A stretch of 64,000 nucleotides of DNA from Arion vulgaris. Taxonomy: Eukaryota > Mollusca > Gastropoda > Stylommatophora > Arionidae. Positions 22,643 to 32,680 of this stretch are shown in pieces. Position 1 is the first letter of the stretch; the number at the start of each line of letters is the position of its first letter. The position numbers were made by a program, and so were the translations under genes. The stretch spans positions 59,482,152 to 59,546,151 of the forward strand of contig CM036755.1 of the NCBI GenBank assembly GCA_020796225.1. The letters run 5' to 3'. The notes under the pieces are model-generated. The model saw only the letters and a program-made list of their open reading frames with translations, was not told the origin of the DNA and searched no databases.

Positions 22643-23217
22643 AAAATGTTTTATTCCGTCATCTGTCTCTCCTTAGATCAGATCCTGAGACCCGTTCTGT
22701 CTTCCCCAACTATCCTTTGGTGTCTTACAGACGGGACAGAAGTCTTAAGGATATGTTGGTACACAGTCGCCTTAAGTCCAATATCCATACTCATTTTGGC
22801 ACTGTCCAGTGTGATCGTCGGCGTTGCAACACGTGTGCTTATGTGATACAGACGCGTACTGTATCTTTTCCTTTAGGCACGTTTCTTATTGACGATGGGT
22901 TCACATGCGAGTCCCGTAATCTTATCTATGCTATTATCTGTAAGCGGTGTAACAAGGCTTATATCGGCGAGACAGGCAAGAGGCTCAGTGACCGATTCGC
23001 CCAACACTTACGCGACATACGCCAATGCTCTGTGACCCCTGTAGCCACCCATTTCAATGACACTGGCCATTTAGGTGCTCACGATGTCCAGGTCACAGCC
23101 ATCCGATCATGTTCCTCGGATGATCGCAGTCGATTTGCTCTGGAGAATCGGTTGATTTCTTTGTATGGTACCTTGCGACCACGCGGGCTCAACGTATTAC
23201 ATTCTTATGCTTCTTAG
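22639..23217 (+). pseudogene. Penelope-like GIY-YIG endonuclease domain
   Basis: C-terminal part of the same polyprotein, in the next frame after a one-base shift at about 22640. VKNVLFRHLSLLRSDPET leads to a cysteine cluster CDRRRCNTC, then NLIYAIICKRCNKAYIGETG (the GIY-like LIY at 22921-22929 and YIG at 22970-22978) and RLSDRFAQHL with the catalytic-site Arg. ENRLISLYG supplies the downstream Glu. The stop is at 23215-23217. GIY-YIG nucleases make the target nick for Penelope insertion. This domain looks intact in itself. Confidence 0.9.
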
Positions 23218-23450
23218 TACTTTCTCTTCCCATGCTTTGTAATCTATATGGGTATATGTTGCATGTATTCAAGTTATATATTTACTAGATGTTTCATTGT
23301 TTCTTTTCCTTTCTATTTCTAGTTTTTATGTGTGTTTTTGTGTTATATTTATTTCGTTATTCGTTTTTATTCCAGATTTTCCTTAGATACGTTTGTATTT
23401 GGTCGTCCATTTGTGTTTCATTTTAATTTGTCACTCCTGTTTGTTCGTTT

Positions 23451-23484
23451 GCTTGATAAAGGCCTTGTTGGTCGAAACGTTGCT
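23451..23484 (+). ncRNA. Hammerhead-ribozyme-like motif of Penelope 3' region
   Basis: cttgataaaggccttgttgg then tcgaaacg resembles the hammerhead core CUGANGA-stem II-GAAA, with a short AGGCC/GGTC-type stem. C3 and G8 of the consensus are changed (TTGATAA). The same form recurs in the copy at 63068-63100 (stem CGGCC/GGCCG), so it is a family feature; catalytic activity is doubtful. Confidence 0.5.
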
Positions 23485-23580
23485 GTATTTTGTCATTGTT
23501 TTTGTAATTTGTAAAACTACAGTACTTTGTAATTACGTGTTTTGCCAATCAAATAGTTTTACTGCAGTTCCATATATATA

Positions 23581-25482
23581 TACTAAATGAGTCTTACGAA
23601 CGTAGACAACTGTTCCCATGTAGCGTCAATTTATCCTACATCACTCTTCTGCCTAAAATACAAGCAAAAAACGATGCAGATGGCAAACTATAGACCATAT
23701 ATCTCATTACTTAACACAGATTACAAAATACTTACGAAAGCTCTAACCTTGAAACTCAAACCTTTCATGAGCACACTCATTCACACAGACCAACAAAGTA
23801 GTGTAGCCAACAGAAACATATCCAAACATACTCATTTCATTAGGGATTTGATTCGATACACGCATGAGAAAAATATACAGTCCGCAATACTCACTTTAGA
23901 TCTTGAGAAGTCCTTTGATAGAGTATCCCATAATTTTTTACATCAAGTAATTCAAAACTGCAACATAGGTCCCTACTACTCTACGTGGATAAAAATTCTT
24001 GACACCAAACCGGAAAGCCAAATTCTAATCAACCACTCCATAACTAAACCATTTAAAATTAATAGATCAGTCAGACAGGGATGTCCATTGTCCCCACTAT
24101 TATTTGTCCTCGTCCTAGAACCAATTCTTCAAAAAATAAGGCAGGACCCAGACATAAAGGGCACTTTTATCCCAGGGAGAGGAGAAAGGAAACTAATTGC
24201 CTATGCAGATGATACGATATTTTTTCCTCAAAACAAATCTTCCATAACAAAAATCTTTCAAAATTTATGTGACTACGGACTAGAGAGTGGCGCAAAAATA
24301 AATAGGCTAAAATCGAACATAATGGGAATTGGGAAATGGAAACACAAACAAGACATCACTCCCGACCTCCCACATATAAACAAAATAAAGATATACGGCA
24401 TCAATTTCTCATGCACACCTAACCGCACAGACAGAACTATGTGGCAGAACTTGATAGGACATGCCCAGGACATTATGCAGAAATACCAATACAAGAAACT
24501 GGCGATATTTGGTAGAAGTGTTATCATAAATACCTTGGTTGTACCCAAACTGTTATACATAACAAATATAATAGACATCCCTCCACCGGTAATGCGTACA
24601 ATATATGGACACATAAGGAAGTTCATCTTTAAAAATACATTACACGCGATTAAAACAAAGACACTGATACAAAGTAAAGAGAACGGGGGGCATCGCACTC
24701 CATGATATCAACACCAAAATACAAACACAGCGCATCCGATACATAAACGACATAATTACACAACCAGAAGATTATCCTTTGGCACACTACTACATCGGAC
24801 TACGTCTCTCACGACTACATGCAATACAGCATACAACACCTCATCACTTTGGGACAATGCCCCCGTTCTATCAAGGATGTATAAAATATATCAAAGATAA
24901 CGAACCCCTAATAAAACAGCACTCCAAAAACATTTATAACCACTTAATTAGCAAACAGGAGCCATCGCTACAAGCTAGAATTAAACGGGGATACAACCTA
25001 TTCATACAAGACTTCACAGAACCATTCAAAAATCTACATAAAACACAAACATCCCCAAAAGCAAAAGAAATCATGTACAGATTGCTTTTCAGCATTTCTC
25101 CGATAATAAACAAAAGAGGACGACAATCACAACCCATAAAAATAACTGTCAACTATGCACAACCAATGTGCCAGAAACAGAGGACCACATATTTTTCTTA
25201 TGCAATACAATCACGCCGACCAGATGTCTCATAGAACAGCAAATAAACACACTCACAAAAACAAAAGTAGACATGTACAAAGCCATCATGCTTAATATAA
25301 TCCCTCATGCAGATTCTAGCAATCAACAACGAATACTAACAATGCTGGCAGAGTTCAGGTTACTCGTATGGGTGTGCAGAAACAACACTAAACACAGTAA
25401 TTGCCAATATAACGCACGATTTTTCCAACATATATACATCCAACACACCAATAACAAACAACACGACACACACTGCCAATAG
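23581..25482 (+). pseudogene. LINE ORF2 3' part: reverse transcriptase and C-terminus
   Basis: Continues the ORF2 cut at 21562. Motifs: NYRPYISLLNTDYKILTKAL, SAILTLDLEKSFDRVSHNFL (motif A), VRQGCPLSPLLFVLVLEPIL (motif B) and LIAYADDTIFF (motif C, YADD codons 24202-24213). GAKINRLKSNIMGIG and a thumb region follow. A one-base shift in a G run at about 24690 moves the frame (GIALHDINTKIQ). Another near 25170 brings in the C-terminal knuckle CQLCTTNVPETEDHIFFLC (CX2C...HX4C). It ends at a stop at 25480-25482. Tx1-like by motif style. Three lesions besides the Penelope insertion. Confidence 0.88.
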
Positions 25483-25940
25483 GAGAGCACCAATTCAGGG
25501 TCGAGTGAGAAAGAAAGGCCTTGGAGAAATGGTTTTTAAATTCGGTTTCATCACATAGGAAACGAACAAAGTGACACAAACAGGATAGCATTGTGCAAGT
25601 GATAAAAGACTCAAATAAGTTTTAAATTAGAGTTTTTGTGTTAGGAACTGGTGTTAAGTAAAAGTCCGTGTTAGAGACTGATTTAACTTTGGTTGGAGAA
25701 AAAAAAATTGATTACGTTTTATAGAGATTGGATGTCTACCATGATTGATTGAAAGATGAAATTGGATAACGTAACTTGATGTTCTATGACTTGTACGTAA
25801 TTTGATATCTATAACCTTTGTCTGGAGTTTGAATTGTCTGTCACTAAATATTAACAACACGATGTCTGTTACTTTAAATATTTGCAAACTGTAAATGTAA
25901 AATGAAATTGTATGTTACATGCTTGAAGTTGAATTGAATA
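25483..25940. other. LINE 3' UTR and junction back into the Tc1-like element
   Basis: No gene. Somewhere here the LINE ends and Tc1 sequence resumes before the transposase; the exact junction cannot be set without another copy. A poly-A-like gaaaaaaaaattg stands at 25699. Confidence 0.5.
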
Positions 25941-25946
25941 AAGCTT

Positions 25947-26954
25947 AAAATATCGGAAAATGACCGCCAACGACCCATTGGTATGTTGTCTATCGGAATG
26001 AGCTCGAGGGCCATTACCAGAAGGATGAATTGCAACCACAGCACTATTGTACGTCTCATTGAACGTTACGGAGCCACTGGCAGTGCCCGGGATAGACGTC
26101 GGAGTGGTCAACCACGAGTTACTACCCCTGCGCAAGATCGCCATATTGTGCTCAGTCACCTAAGGAATCGTTCTCTTCCGGCAAGTCGAACAGCAACAGC
26201 AATAGTTGGTAGACGTGGGCAAGTATCTCGAATGACAGTCAGACGACGACTCAGAGATTCAGGCCTTACTGCAAGATGACCTTATGTTGGGCCAAACTTG
26301 ACTCACAGTCATTGTCAGCAGCGCCTGCAATGGGGAGAACAATATGTCAGATGGACTAGACTGCAGTGGAATGCTGTCCTATTCACAGACGAGAGAAGAT
26401 TCAACATATCCTTTGCTGATAGATGTGTGCGGATTTGGCGACGGTGTGGAGAGCGCTTTGTAGATTGCTGTGTTCGTCAACACAACCGATTTGGAGGTGG
26501 TAGTATTCACATTTGGGGAGGATTCAGTTTTCACCATCGCTTGCCTCTTCACGTCTTTCGTGCAAATGTTAATGCTGTGACATATCGAGATGAGGTTCTG
26601 GGTGCATTGGTTGCTCCTGCATTCAGAAATTATCCGGACTTGCAGCGTCTCCATCAGGAAAACGCACGTGCGCACACCGCACGCTTAACGCAGCAATATC
26701 TACAGCAGCAGAACATTATGACAATTGATTGGCCTGCCCTATCACCAGATATGTCACCTATAGAACATCTTTGGGTCGAGCCTGGACGTAGAGTCTACAG
26801 GAACGCCCCGGCAGCTAATCTGCAACAGCTGGAAGATGCTCTTACACGTGAATGGGACTTGATTCCACATAATTCCCTTCACAGACTTGTGCATTCCATG
26901 CGGAGCCGCTGCCAAGCTTGTTTGCAAGCACACGGTGGACATACCAGATACTGA
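25947..26954 (+). pseudogene. Tc1-like transposase (one stop, altered second Asp)
   Basis: Cut-and-paste transposase. The N-terminal paired-type DNA-binding part is SSRAITRRMNCNHSTIVRLI, GQPRVTTPAQDRHIVL and VSRMTVRRRLRDSGLTAR. A TGA at 26277-26279 interrupts; the same frame continues with PYVGPNLTHSHCQQRL. Catalytic residues: first Asp in VLFTDERRF; second position in LHQENARAHTA, where the family's usual Asp-Asn is Glu-Asn; third Glu in SPDMSPIEHLW. About 330 residues, near the normal Tc1 length. Both the stop and the D-to-E change argue against activity. It lies about 230 bp before the right terminal repeat. Confidence 0.88.
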
Positions 26955-27183
26955 GGATAGTGTGAATGAATTTTGTTTTATTCGTTGCATTTTGGTGTTC
27001 TCCCCTTTCCTGCACAAAATGCAATTAATTTCATAACAATCAAATGTACAAATTAATTACCATCATGCATTGAAAGGAAAATGAATAAGGATTCCAAATA
27101 TGTAAGCTTGTAAACACTTATATTTACATTTCACACTCTGTTCCTGGATTATACAGGTGGTGCGTTATTAATGTGCTTCAGTA

Positions 27184-27575
27184 TATATATGTTACTAGAG
27201 TTTGTTAATAAGACAAGAATAAACAATATATGTTAATAGAGTTTGTTAATAAGACAAGAAGAAACAATGTCTGTCTCTGGAGTTAGTCAAGAAGACTAGA
27301 AGAAGCAATGTCTGTCACTAGAGTTAGTCAAGAAGACAAGAAGAAACAATGTCTGTCACTAGAGTTAGTCAAGAAGACAAGAAGAAACAATGTCTGTCAC
27401 TAGAGTTAGTCAAGAAGACAAGAAGAAACAATGTCTGTCACTAGAGTTAGTCAAGAAGACAAGAAGGAGCAATGTCTGTCACTAGAGTTAGTCAAGAAGA
27501 CAAGAAGAAACAATGTCTGTCTCTGGAGTTAGTCAAGAAGACAAGAAGAAACAATGTCTGTAAGAGAGATCTGTA
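27184..27575. repeat. Tandem array, right piece (about 41-bp units)
   Basis: Continues the array of 18043-18145: two units with gtttgttaataagacaagaa, then about seven units of aatgtctgtcactagagtta plus gtcaagaagacaagaagaaac. Later units are more uniform. Confidence 0.9.
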
Positions 27576-27894
27576 TAAAAGACATGAAGAAGAAATGTGA
27601 ATGGTGATTACTTTATTACTGACATGGAATATAATCAGAACAGGTTTTGTAAAAAACCAAACAAATGAAGTTAAATAGCTTGTATTGTAAACACTCAAGT
27701 AGTCTTTAGAAGTAATCTACTGGACGTAAGACATAAAGTGACACTCTTGAGATTGTTGTTTCAAAGTCTGTTAACACTAAGTTTTATCCTTCCTGGTCAA
27801 ATTGTTTTAGAAGTGTAACGTAATCTCGTATAAAGGCCAGCAGGACAGATAGACAAGAAGTTGTGTGTTCTTGAATTATTTACTTTGCATATTT
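27576..27894. other. No gene recognised
   Basis: A/T-rich, no motif found. Confidence 0.4.
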
Positions 27895-28140
27895 ACGTAT
27901 TCCTCTCTGCTCCTCGTGGAGCATAGACCATCAACAGTTGTCTTTCAATTATCCTGATCGTTGATCGATTTCTGTATGACTTCCCAGGATAGTCCAGCAC
28001 CCATGCTTTTAAAGAAGATTACGTCTCCAGGCAAATGTAGGACGTCTCTTTTTTATTTTCCTGGTGGGTTCCACTCAAGTGCTTATGTAGTGACAATCGA
28101 CTGTATCTTCTGAAGGGTATGCCTGACCAACCGCTATTTT
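27895..28140 (-). pseudogene. LINE C-terminal fragment
   Basis: Reverse strand reads, over a frame change, LEWNPPGK, KRDVLHLPGDVI, SMGAGLSWEVIQKSINDQDN and VDGLCSTRS. This follows the common LINE ending ALxWNPQGKRKRGRP...W...A.DR..W...V.ALCSTR. Only the last 70 or so residues are present, with stops. A plausible 3' end of an endonuclease-type LINE. Confidence 0.65.
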
Positions 28141-28199
28141 CTGCTGCAGACATGTTTCATCATTGGTTCCTTCCTTGTTTTTATTTACATGTTTGTCTT

Positions 28200-28315
28200 C
28201 TTCTTCTTCTACGAACACACTTGTTAACCATTCTGTGTGATTTGTATGTGATCTGAGCCTAAAAGTGTTTGCACACTGTGCCAGTTATGCGCCTACAAGT
28301 TGGTCAGCACATTCG
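28200..28315 (-). mobile_element. SINE-like family B tail, copy 2
   Basis: Reverse strand: gtaggcgcataactggcaca, gctcagatcacatacaaatc, acacagaatggttaacaagt and then (GAA)n. Closely matches 15141-15255. Confidence 0.75.
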
Positions 28316-28849
28316 ATTTCTGCCTCGCTTTTTATTTACTAGAGTAGCTTCCCTAAGTCCAACAATTGTCGCCTCTGTCCGACTTACATAGTGTATATGC
28401 CTTGTAGGTCGCATTGGTACTATTGTTTGCTTCCCTTAAGGGACGCGGCACTCCACGTTTCATGTTTGAAATTGCCACTCTGTCATACCATTTTAGTCTG
28501 TGAATACGTCAAAGACATTTGTTAATGAGATCTTTGAAATTAAAAACAGAAAGATTTAAAGCAAAGTATTAACTTCATTGCACCGGGTTCCGGTGGCTCG
28601 CTGGTTTAACACACTTTTCTCTCTGCCCCTCAAGCAACCATATATACTTATAGGACGTGTAATTCCAAACTTCTTAAATCTCTCTATTGATTCAACGTCT
28701 ATTTTAGAGTCTTCATCAAACAAGTAGATCGTCAAGAGATCGAAGAACACCCTGCTTATGCTTCCTATACTCCCCAATAATCTATGCTTTCGATGCAAGA
28801 ATGTACGTTCTCTCTTAAATCACCATTAGATAACACCATCTTGAAGATT
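28316..28849. other. No gene recognised; possible faint LINE remnant
   Basis: The reverse strand near 28400-28500 gives HRLKWYDRVAISNMKRGVPR, which faintly recalls a LINE C-terminal segment, but nothing else supports it. The 80-codon frame at 28556-28798 has no known motif. Confidence 0.35.
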
Positions 28850-29208
28850 AATATAAATACCATGACAATGTCATGAAAGTTAAAGTTAATAGAATACTAT
28901 AACAATGACATATTGAAAATTAATATAAATACCATGACAATGTCATATTGAAAGTTAAAGTTAATATAATACTATGACAATGTCATATTGAAAGTTAATA
29001 TAATACCATGACAATGTCATATTGAAAGTTAAAGTTAATATAATACTATGACAATGTCATATTGAAAGTTAAAGTTAATAGAATACTATAACAATGACAT
29101 ATTGAAAATTAATATAAATACCATGACAATGTCATATTGAAAGTTAATATAATATAATGACAATGTCATACTGAAAGTTAATATAATACTATGACAATGT
29201 CACATTGT
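28850..29208. repeat. Tandem array with palindromic core
   Basis: About seven units of roughly 42-60 bp built from taccatgacaatgtcatatt, gaaagttaaagtta and variants lacking the middle part. atgacaatgtcat is a near-palindrome in every unit. Confidence 0.88.
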
Positions 29209-29224
29209 ACAACTATTTTGTAGG

Positions 29225-29500
29225 CAAGAATAATAATACAAGTACACCGACCGTGTGGTGCCGGGGCCCACATGGGAAGTAAATATTAGTACCGCTGCGA
29301 CCTACAAAGCATGTCGTAAGAGGCGAGTGATGTAGGGGCCTAGGGAAGATACCATAGTAAATAAAATGCGCCGCATAAAACGAATGTAGGCGCGTAAACT
29401 GCACAACGTACAACCACTCTTAAGCTCAGAACACATAAAATCACACAGAGTGGTTAACAAGTGGTCGATGTGGAGCGTTCGATGTTGAAGAAGATACAAG
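29225..29500 (+). mobile_element. SINE-like family B/C, fuller copy
   Basis: Head gtggtgccggggcccacatg, then acctacaaagcatgtcgtaa and gaggcga (shared with family C), then atgtaggcgcgtaaactgc, cacacagagtggttaacaag and a ttgaagaagat end (shared with family B). It links families B and C as one group. Confidence 0.75.
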
Positions 29501-30189
29501 TATACATAAAACGATATCACTGGAACTTCCATGTAGGTAGACGATTCTCTTGTTCCTCGTCTTTCAACCGTTGCTACTCATTTCACTGCTGGACGTGAGT
29601 TGTAGTTCAGGAATGCATGAACAATAATCAACAATGGCGGGAAAACCAGTAAAAAAAAATATAATAAAACGTTAGCTATATAAACATAAATGTTAAGTTT
29701 AAGTAACCAGTGAAGGAAACACTTTAAAACTATCTCCTGTTAAGGGATGATGAATAATGAAGCCGCGGTTAGGAACTTCTTCAAATCACTTATTTACCAT
29801 TCATTACACACATTTCATGTACCACTTTCGTTACTCATTTTCCTTTCTACTTTACAACTACTTATCTGAGAAGGATATGCACTTATCACAAAACGTGAAA
29901 GAGAACATTGTAAGTTATTTTATAGGTTTCAGAGTGTCCTTTTACAAATACGTTCCTCAAAATGAAAATAAAAACAACTAGACAGCAGATCCTTCAATGA
30001 AGAATTCTTCGAAAATAATAACTTCGAACCGATTCTTTTTTAAATCTGATTTTAAATGAATGCACTTTGTTATCTTCTGTGTATGTTATCTTCTGTGTAT
30101 GTTATCTTCTGTGTAGATGTTAGTGAGAAATACAAACAAGTCGCTGAGATGGTACTCAATATCCCCTTAAAGTCAGTGGGAAATCTGTT
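29501..30189. other. No gene recognised
   Basis: Contains three direct repeats of tgttatcttctgtgta at about 30070-30115. A 74-codon frame at 29757-29981 has no motif. Confidence 0.5.
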
Positions 30190-30900
30190 GTTATTTCAAT
30201 CAATCAATCAAGTGCCGTGCCTGCCGGCGTAGGCGATCATGTCTCTCCACAATTCTCTTTGCTTGGTGCATGTAATCAGTTCTGATGTCGATATTTAGTC
30301 GAACCATGATGTTAGGCCATCCAACATCTTCTCCCTCTGTCTTCCACGATCTCTCCTTCCATGAATTTTACCTGTAGTCACCAAATGTTCTAAACCTTCT
30401 CTTCGCATTATATGCCCGAAGAACCTTGATTGTCGAATTCTTATTCTTTTGATGTTTGTTTGTGTGCAGGCCTGATTTAATACCTCTACATTTGTTTTCT
30501 TTGTTGTCCATGGAATTCTCAGCATTCTTCTGTAAAACCACATATCTGTGGCTTCCAATGATCGTATTGATTGTTTGTTTATTGTCCATGATTCGCTACC
30601 ATACATAAGTATTTGTTCAATATAGCACTGGAGTACTCGTTTTCGCAATGTCATTGGTAGTGAGTTCACGCATAGTGTGTTCTTCATTTTCATTAAAGCT
30701 GCTTTCGTTTGAGCTATTCTACTCCTAATCTATGTTGTACATCTTCCATCTGATGGTAGGAATGTTCCAAGATACTTGAATCGATGGAGTTGTTTCAGTG
30801 TTGTGTTTTTATTTTGATATTACATGTTGGTGTTTCTTGTAGACAATCATAACCTCTGTTTTCTTTATATTCATGCTTAATCCTTTCTTTTCACTTTATT
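30190..30900 (-). pseudogene. RTE-like LINE 3' part
   Basis: Reverse strand. Upstream, broken frames (30900-30700) give GLSMNIKKTEVMIVYKKHQH. The open part (30693-30295) reads SLPMTLRKRVLQCYIEQILM, YGSESWTINKQ, MWFYRRMLRIPWTTKKTNVE and IRQSRFFGHIMRREGLEHLV. The end is GRRDRGRQREKMLDGLTSWF. This is the C-terminal segment of an RTE-type reverse transcriptase after the thumb. A simple (TCAA)n run lies at its 3' end near 30195-30210. The catalytic RT motifs are missing through 5' truncation. Confidence 0.82.
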
Positions 30901-31290
30901 TGTTATTTACAAATTAATAAAGAAAATCAGTAGTCCTACAGTAATAAGCAAATCCGGATTTATTACTGTATCTTGTTGTTTTAGAGCTTGAATAAAATAA
31001 ATCTAATTGTACATAAATCTAACTCAATGATCTCACTAACAAAATATTAGTTGTCTAGTGTCAATTTTGTGAATATTGTAATGGTTTGTAATCCATTTAA
31101 CAAATTGAGTTTATGTGTTACGATTATTTGTTAAATGTAATCTGTAGTTTATAGTTTTAGTGTAGTAGTTTTCATTTTCCTAAATTATTCTCTCATTTCT
31201 ACTATTTTACAACCAGATAGACACTGAACAAATGTGTCAATATTTGAAACAATATCTTTTAAAAAAAATTGGGTACACATTATATAAATG
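30901..31290. other. No gene recognised
   Basis: A/T-rich, nothing identified. Confidence 0.4.
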
Positions 31291-31299
31291 GATTTCCAA

Positions 31300-31516
31300 A
31301 GGTCATCGTCATCTTCATCAGGTGCCGTGTTGCTGGCGTCGGCGTTTATGGATCTCTACAAATCTATATTTCTGGTGTTTACTATCATCTCAGATGTTGA
31401 CGCTCTTCCATGCCAGCAAGTCAGGTTATCAACAATTTTTTTCTCTCTCTCTGTTTTCTTCTGTCTCGTCTCCCCTCGCTTTTATCAGTTGCTACAATGT
31501 GTTCTAAACCTTCCTT
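31300..31516 (-). pseudogene. Second RTE-like LINE 3' end
   Basis: Reverse strand gives GLEHIVATDKSEGRRDRRKQ RER, parallel to GLEHLVTTGKIHGRRDRGRQ in the copy above. Downstream sequence (ggtgccgtgttgctggcgtc) also parallels 30213-30235. Its upstream side is cut at 31517 by SINE-2, and a tcatcgtcatcttcatca tail lies near 31300. Confidence 0.72.
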
Positions 31517-31725
31517 TGCTCGCCTGCCCAGCGTGCTCGTAGAGCGTTGGACTGCGGGCGACAAGCCCTCTGTGAGTGCTGGTTCAATTCCGCGGTCTGG
31601 CAGAAAAAGCCACAGATTCCCCAGATTCACGGTGCTCGTGACACCGAACCAAAGAGTTACAGTGTCCATGGCACCGCGCTGAAGAGCAGAACGCTCAAGT
31701 GTTTCTGGTCGGAAAAAAAACACAC
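31517..31725 (+). mobile_element. SINE-2 (tRNA-derived-like), copy 2
   Basis: cgcctgcccagcgtgctcgt, agagcgttggac (A-box-like) and ctggttcaattccg (B-box-like), then cacggtgctcgtgacaccga and aagtgtttctgg. Full-length match to 11384-11590. Confidence 0.78.
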
Positions 31726-32036
31726 AGAAAACATTCCTTTCTCGTCACATGCCCGAAAAATGATGACTGCTTCTTTTTATCCTATATTGATGATAAACTT
31801 TCTCTGCGTCTTGACCTCATTCAACACCTCCACATATGTATCCCTCCCCCTCCTCAGTATAAACAATCTTCTTTACAAAGGGTCTATTGTCTATTACCAT
31901 GTGTAAGATGTAGTTGCCTGTCCACTCTTGCTGTTAAGCGTAGGGATGGGAGCTTTAGTTTACTTTCTAGGGCTAGATGAGTCGCCCTTGTTGTGTTGTA
32001 TCCGTGTTTATATAGTGTGGTCTTGATATTGTCTAT
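31726..32036. other. No gene recognised
   Basis: Short open frames with no motif I can place. Confidence 0.35.
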
Positions 32037-32255
32037 CTATCTTTTTTTTGGTCTTCCTTTAGCTCTAGTACCCGATATCTTTTTATTGTATGCTGTTCTT
32101 GGTGGTTGATTATATTTCATTTTCATTAAATGTCCAAACCACTGCATCTGTTGTCTTTCGATGTATTCAGTGCCTGAAGTTATGCCCACTCTGCTTCTGA
32201 TGTCCTGTTCCGTAGTCTGTTTTTCCTGGTGACTCCGACTTCTTTCCACAAGCAT
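32037..32255 (-). pseudogene. LINE C-terminal fragment
   Basis: Reverse strand reads DIRSRVGITSGTEYIERQQM, QWFGHLMKMKYNQPPRTAYN and AKGRPKKR. The QWFGHL...GRPKKR pattern is a conserved end of many endonuclease-type LINE proteins. Only about 70 residues remain. Confidence 0.72.
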
Positions 32256-32337
32256 TTCATTTCACACGTGGTGAGCTTTCTTACAAAGGGTACTCAAGTG
32301 AACAAATGTTTAGAACCGCTGTTCTAGTTCAATAATG

Positions 32338-32417
32338 ATAGAATGACAGTCGGACCTGACTGACTGACAGACTGACTGACAGACTGACTGACTGACAGAC
32401 TGACTGACAGACTGACA

Positions 32418-32492
<75 letters not shown>

Positions 32493-32500
32493 AGAACAGA
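32338..32500. repeat. Tetranucleotide microsatellite
   Basis: Runs of gact and gaca mixed, giving open frames of VSQS/CQS repeats on the reverse strand that are artefacts. Confidence 0.95.
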
Positions 32501-32680
32501 AGATGTCCGTTAAACAGAGGAAACCATTTACTGTGTTCAAATGTGCACGTTGGAATGTTGGTACCTGATATATTGAATGCACATATTGCAATGTATAATG
32601 TCATGTTTCTCCATTAATCTTGAAAGTTTGAAAATCCCCGCGCTAAACAGTAATTTGAGAATGTTAACTTAGATTTGTTA

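Larger units (their letters stand above)
21563..23596 (+). mobile_element. Penelope-like element with 16-bp TSD
   Basis: Inserted in LINE ORF2 between Ser and Leu of LNES|LTN. The sequence tactaaatgagtctta stands at 21563-21578 and again at 23581-23596, a 16-bp target-site duplication. Inside are a Penelope-type reverse transcriptase, a GIY-YIG endonuclease, a 360-bp A/T-rich 3' UTR with a hammerhead-like motif, and a ttttactgcag end. The N-terminus is truncated at the TSD, so it is a 5'-truncated copy. Remnants of the same family lie at 62525-63205 and 63465-64000. Confidence 0.92.
18146..27183 (+). mobile_element. Tc1-like element containing nested insertions
   Basis: The left terminus tactgaagcacattaaaaac (18146) and the reverse complement of the right terminus (ending 27183) agree at about 27 of 28 positions: tactgaagcacattaataac then gcaccac. 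Both ends abut TA (18144-18145 and 27184-27185), the expected Tc1/mariner target duplication. The flanking tandem array resumes in phase on the far side. The transposase (25983-26954) lies close to the right end. A typical Tc1 is about 1.3 kb, so roughly 7.7 kb between about 18200 and 25940 must be later insertion: the Tx1-like LINE and, within it, a Penelope-like element. Confidence 0.85.

Noticed and set aside
32310..32604. Reverse frames rich in VSQSVCQS
   Set aside because: Direct translation of a gact/gaca microsatellite.
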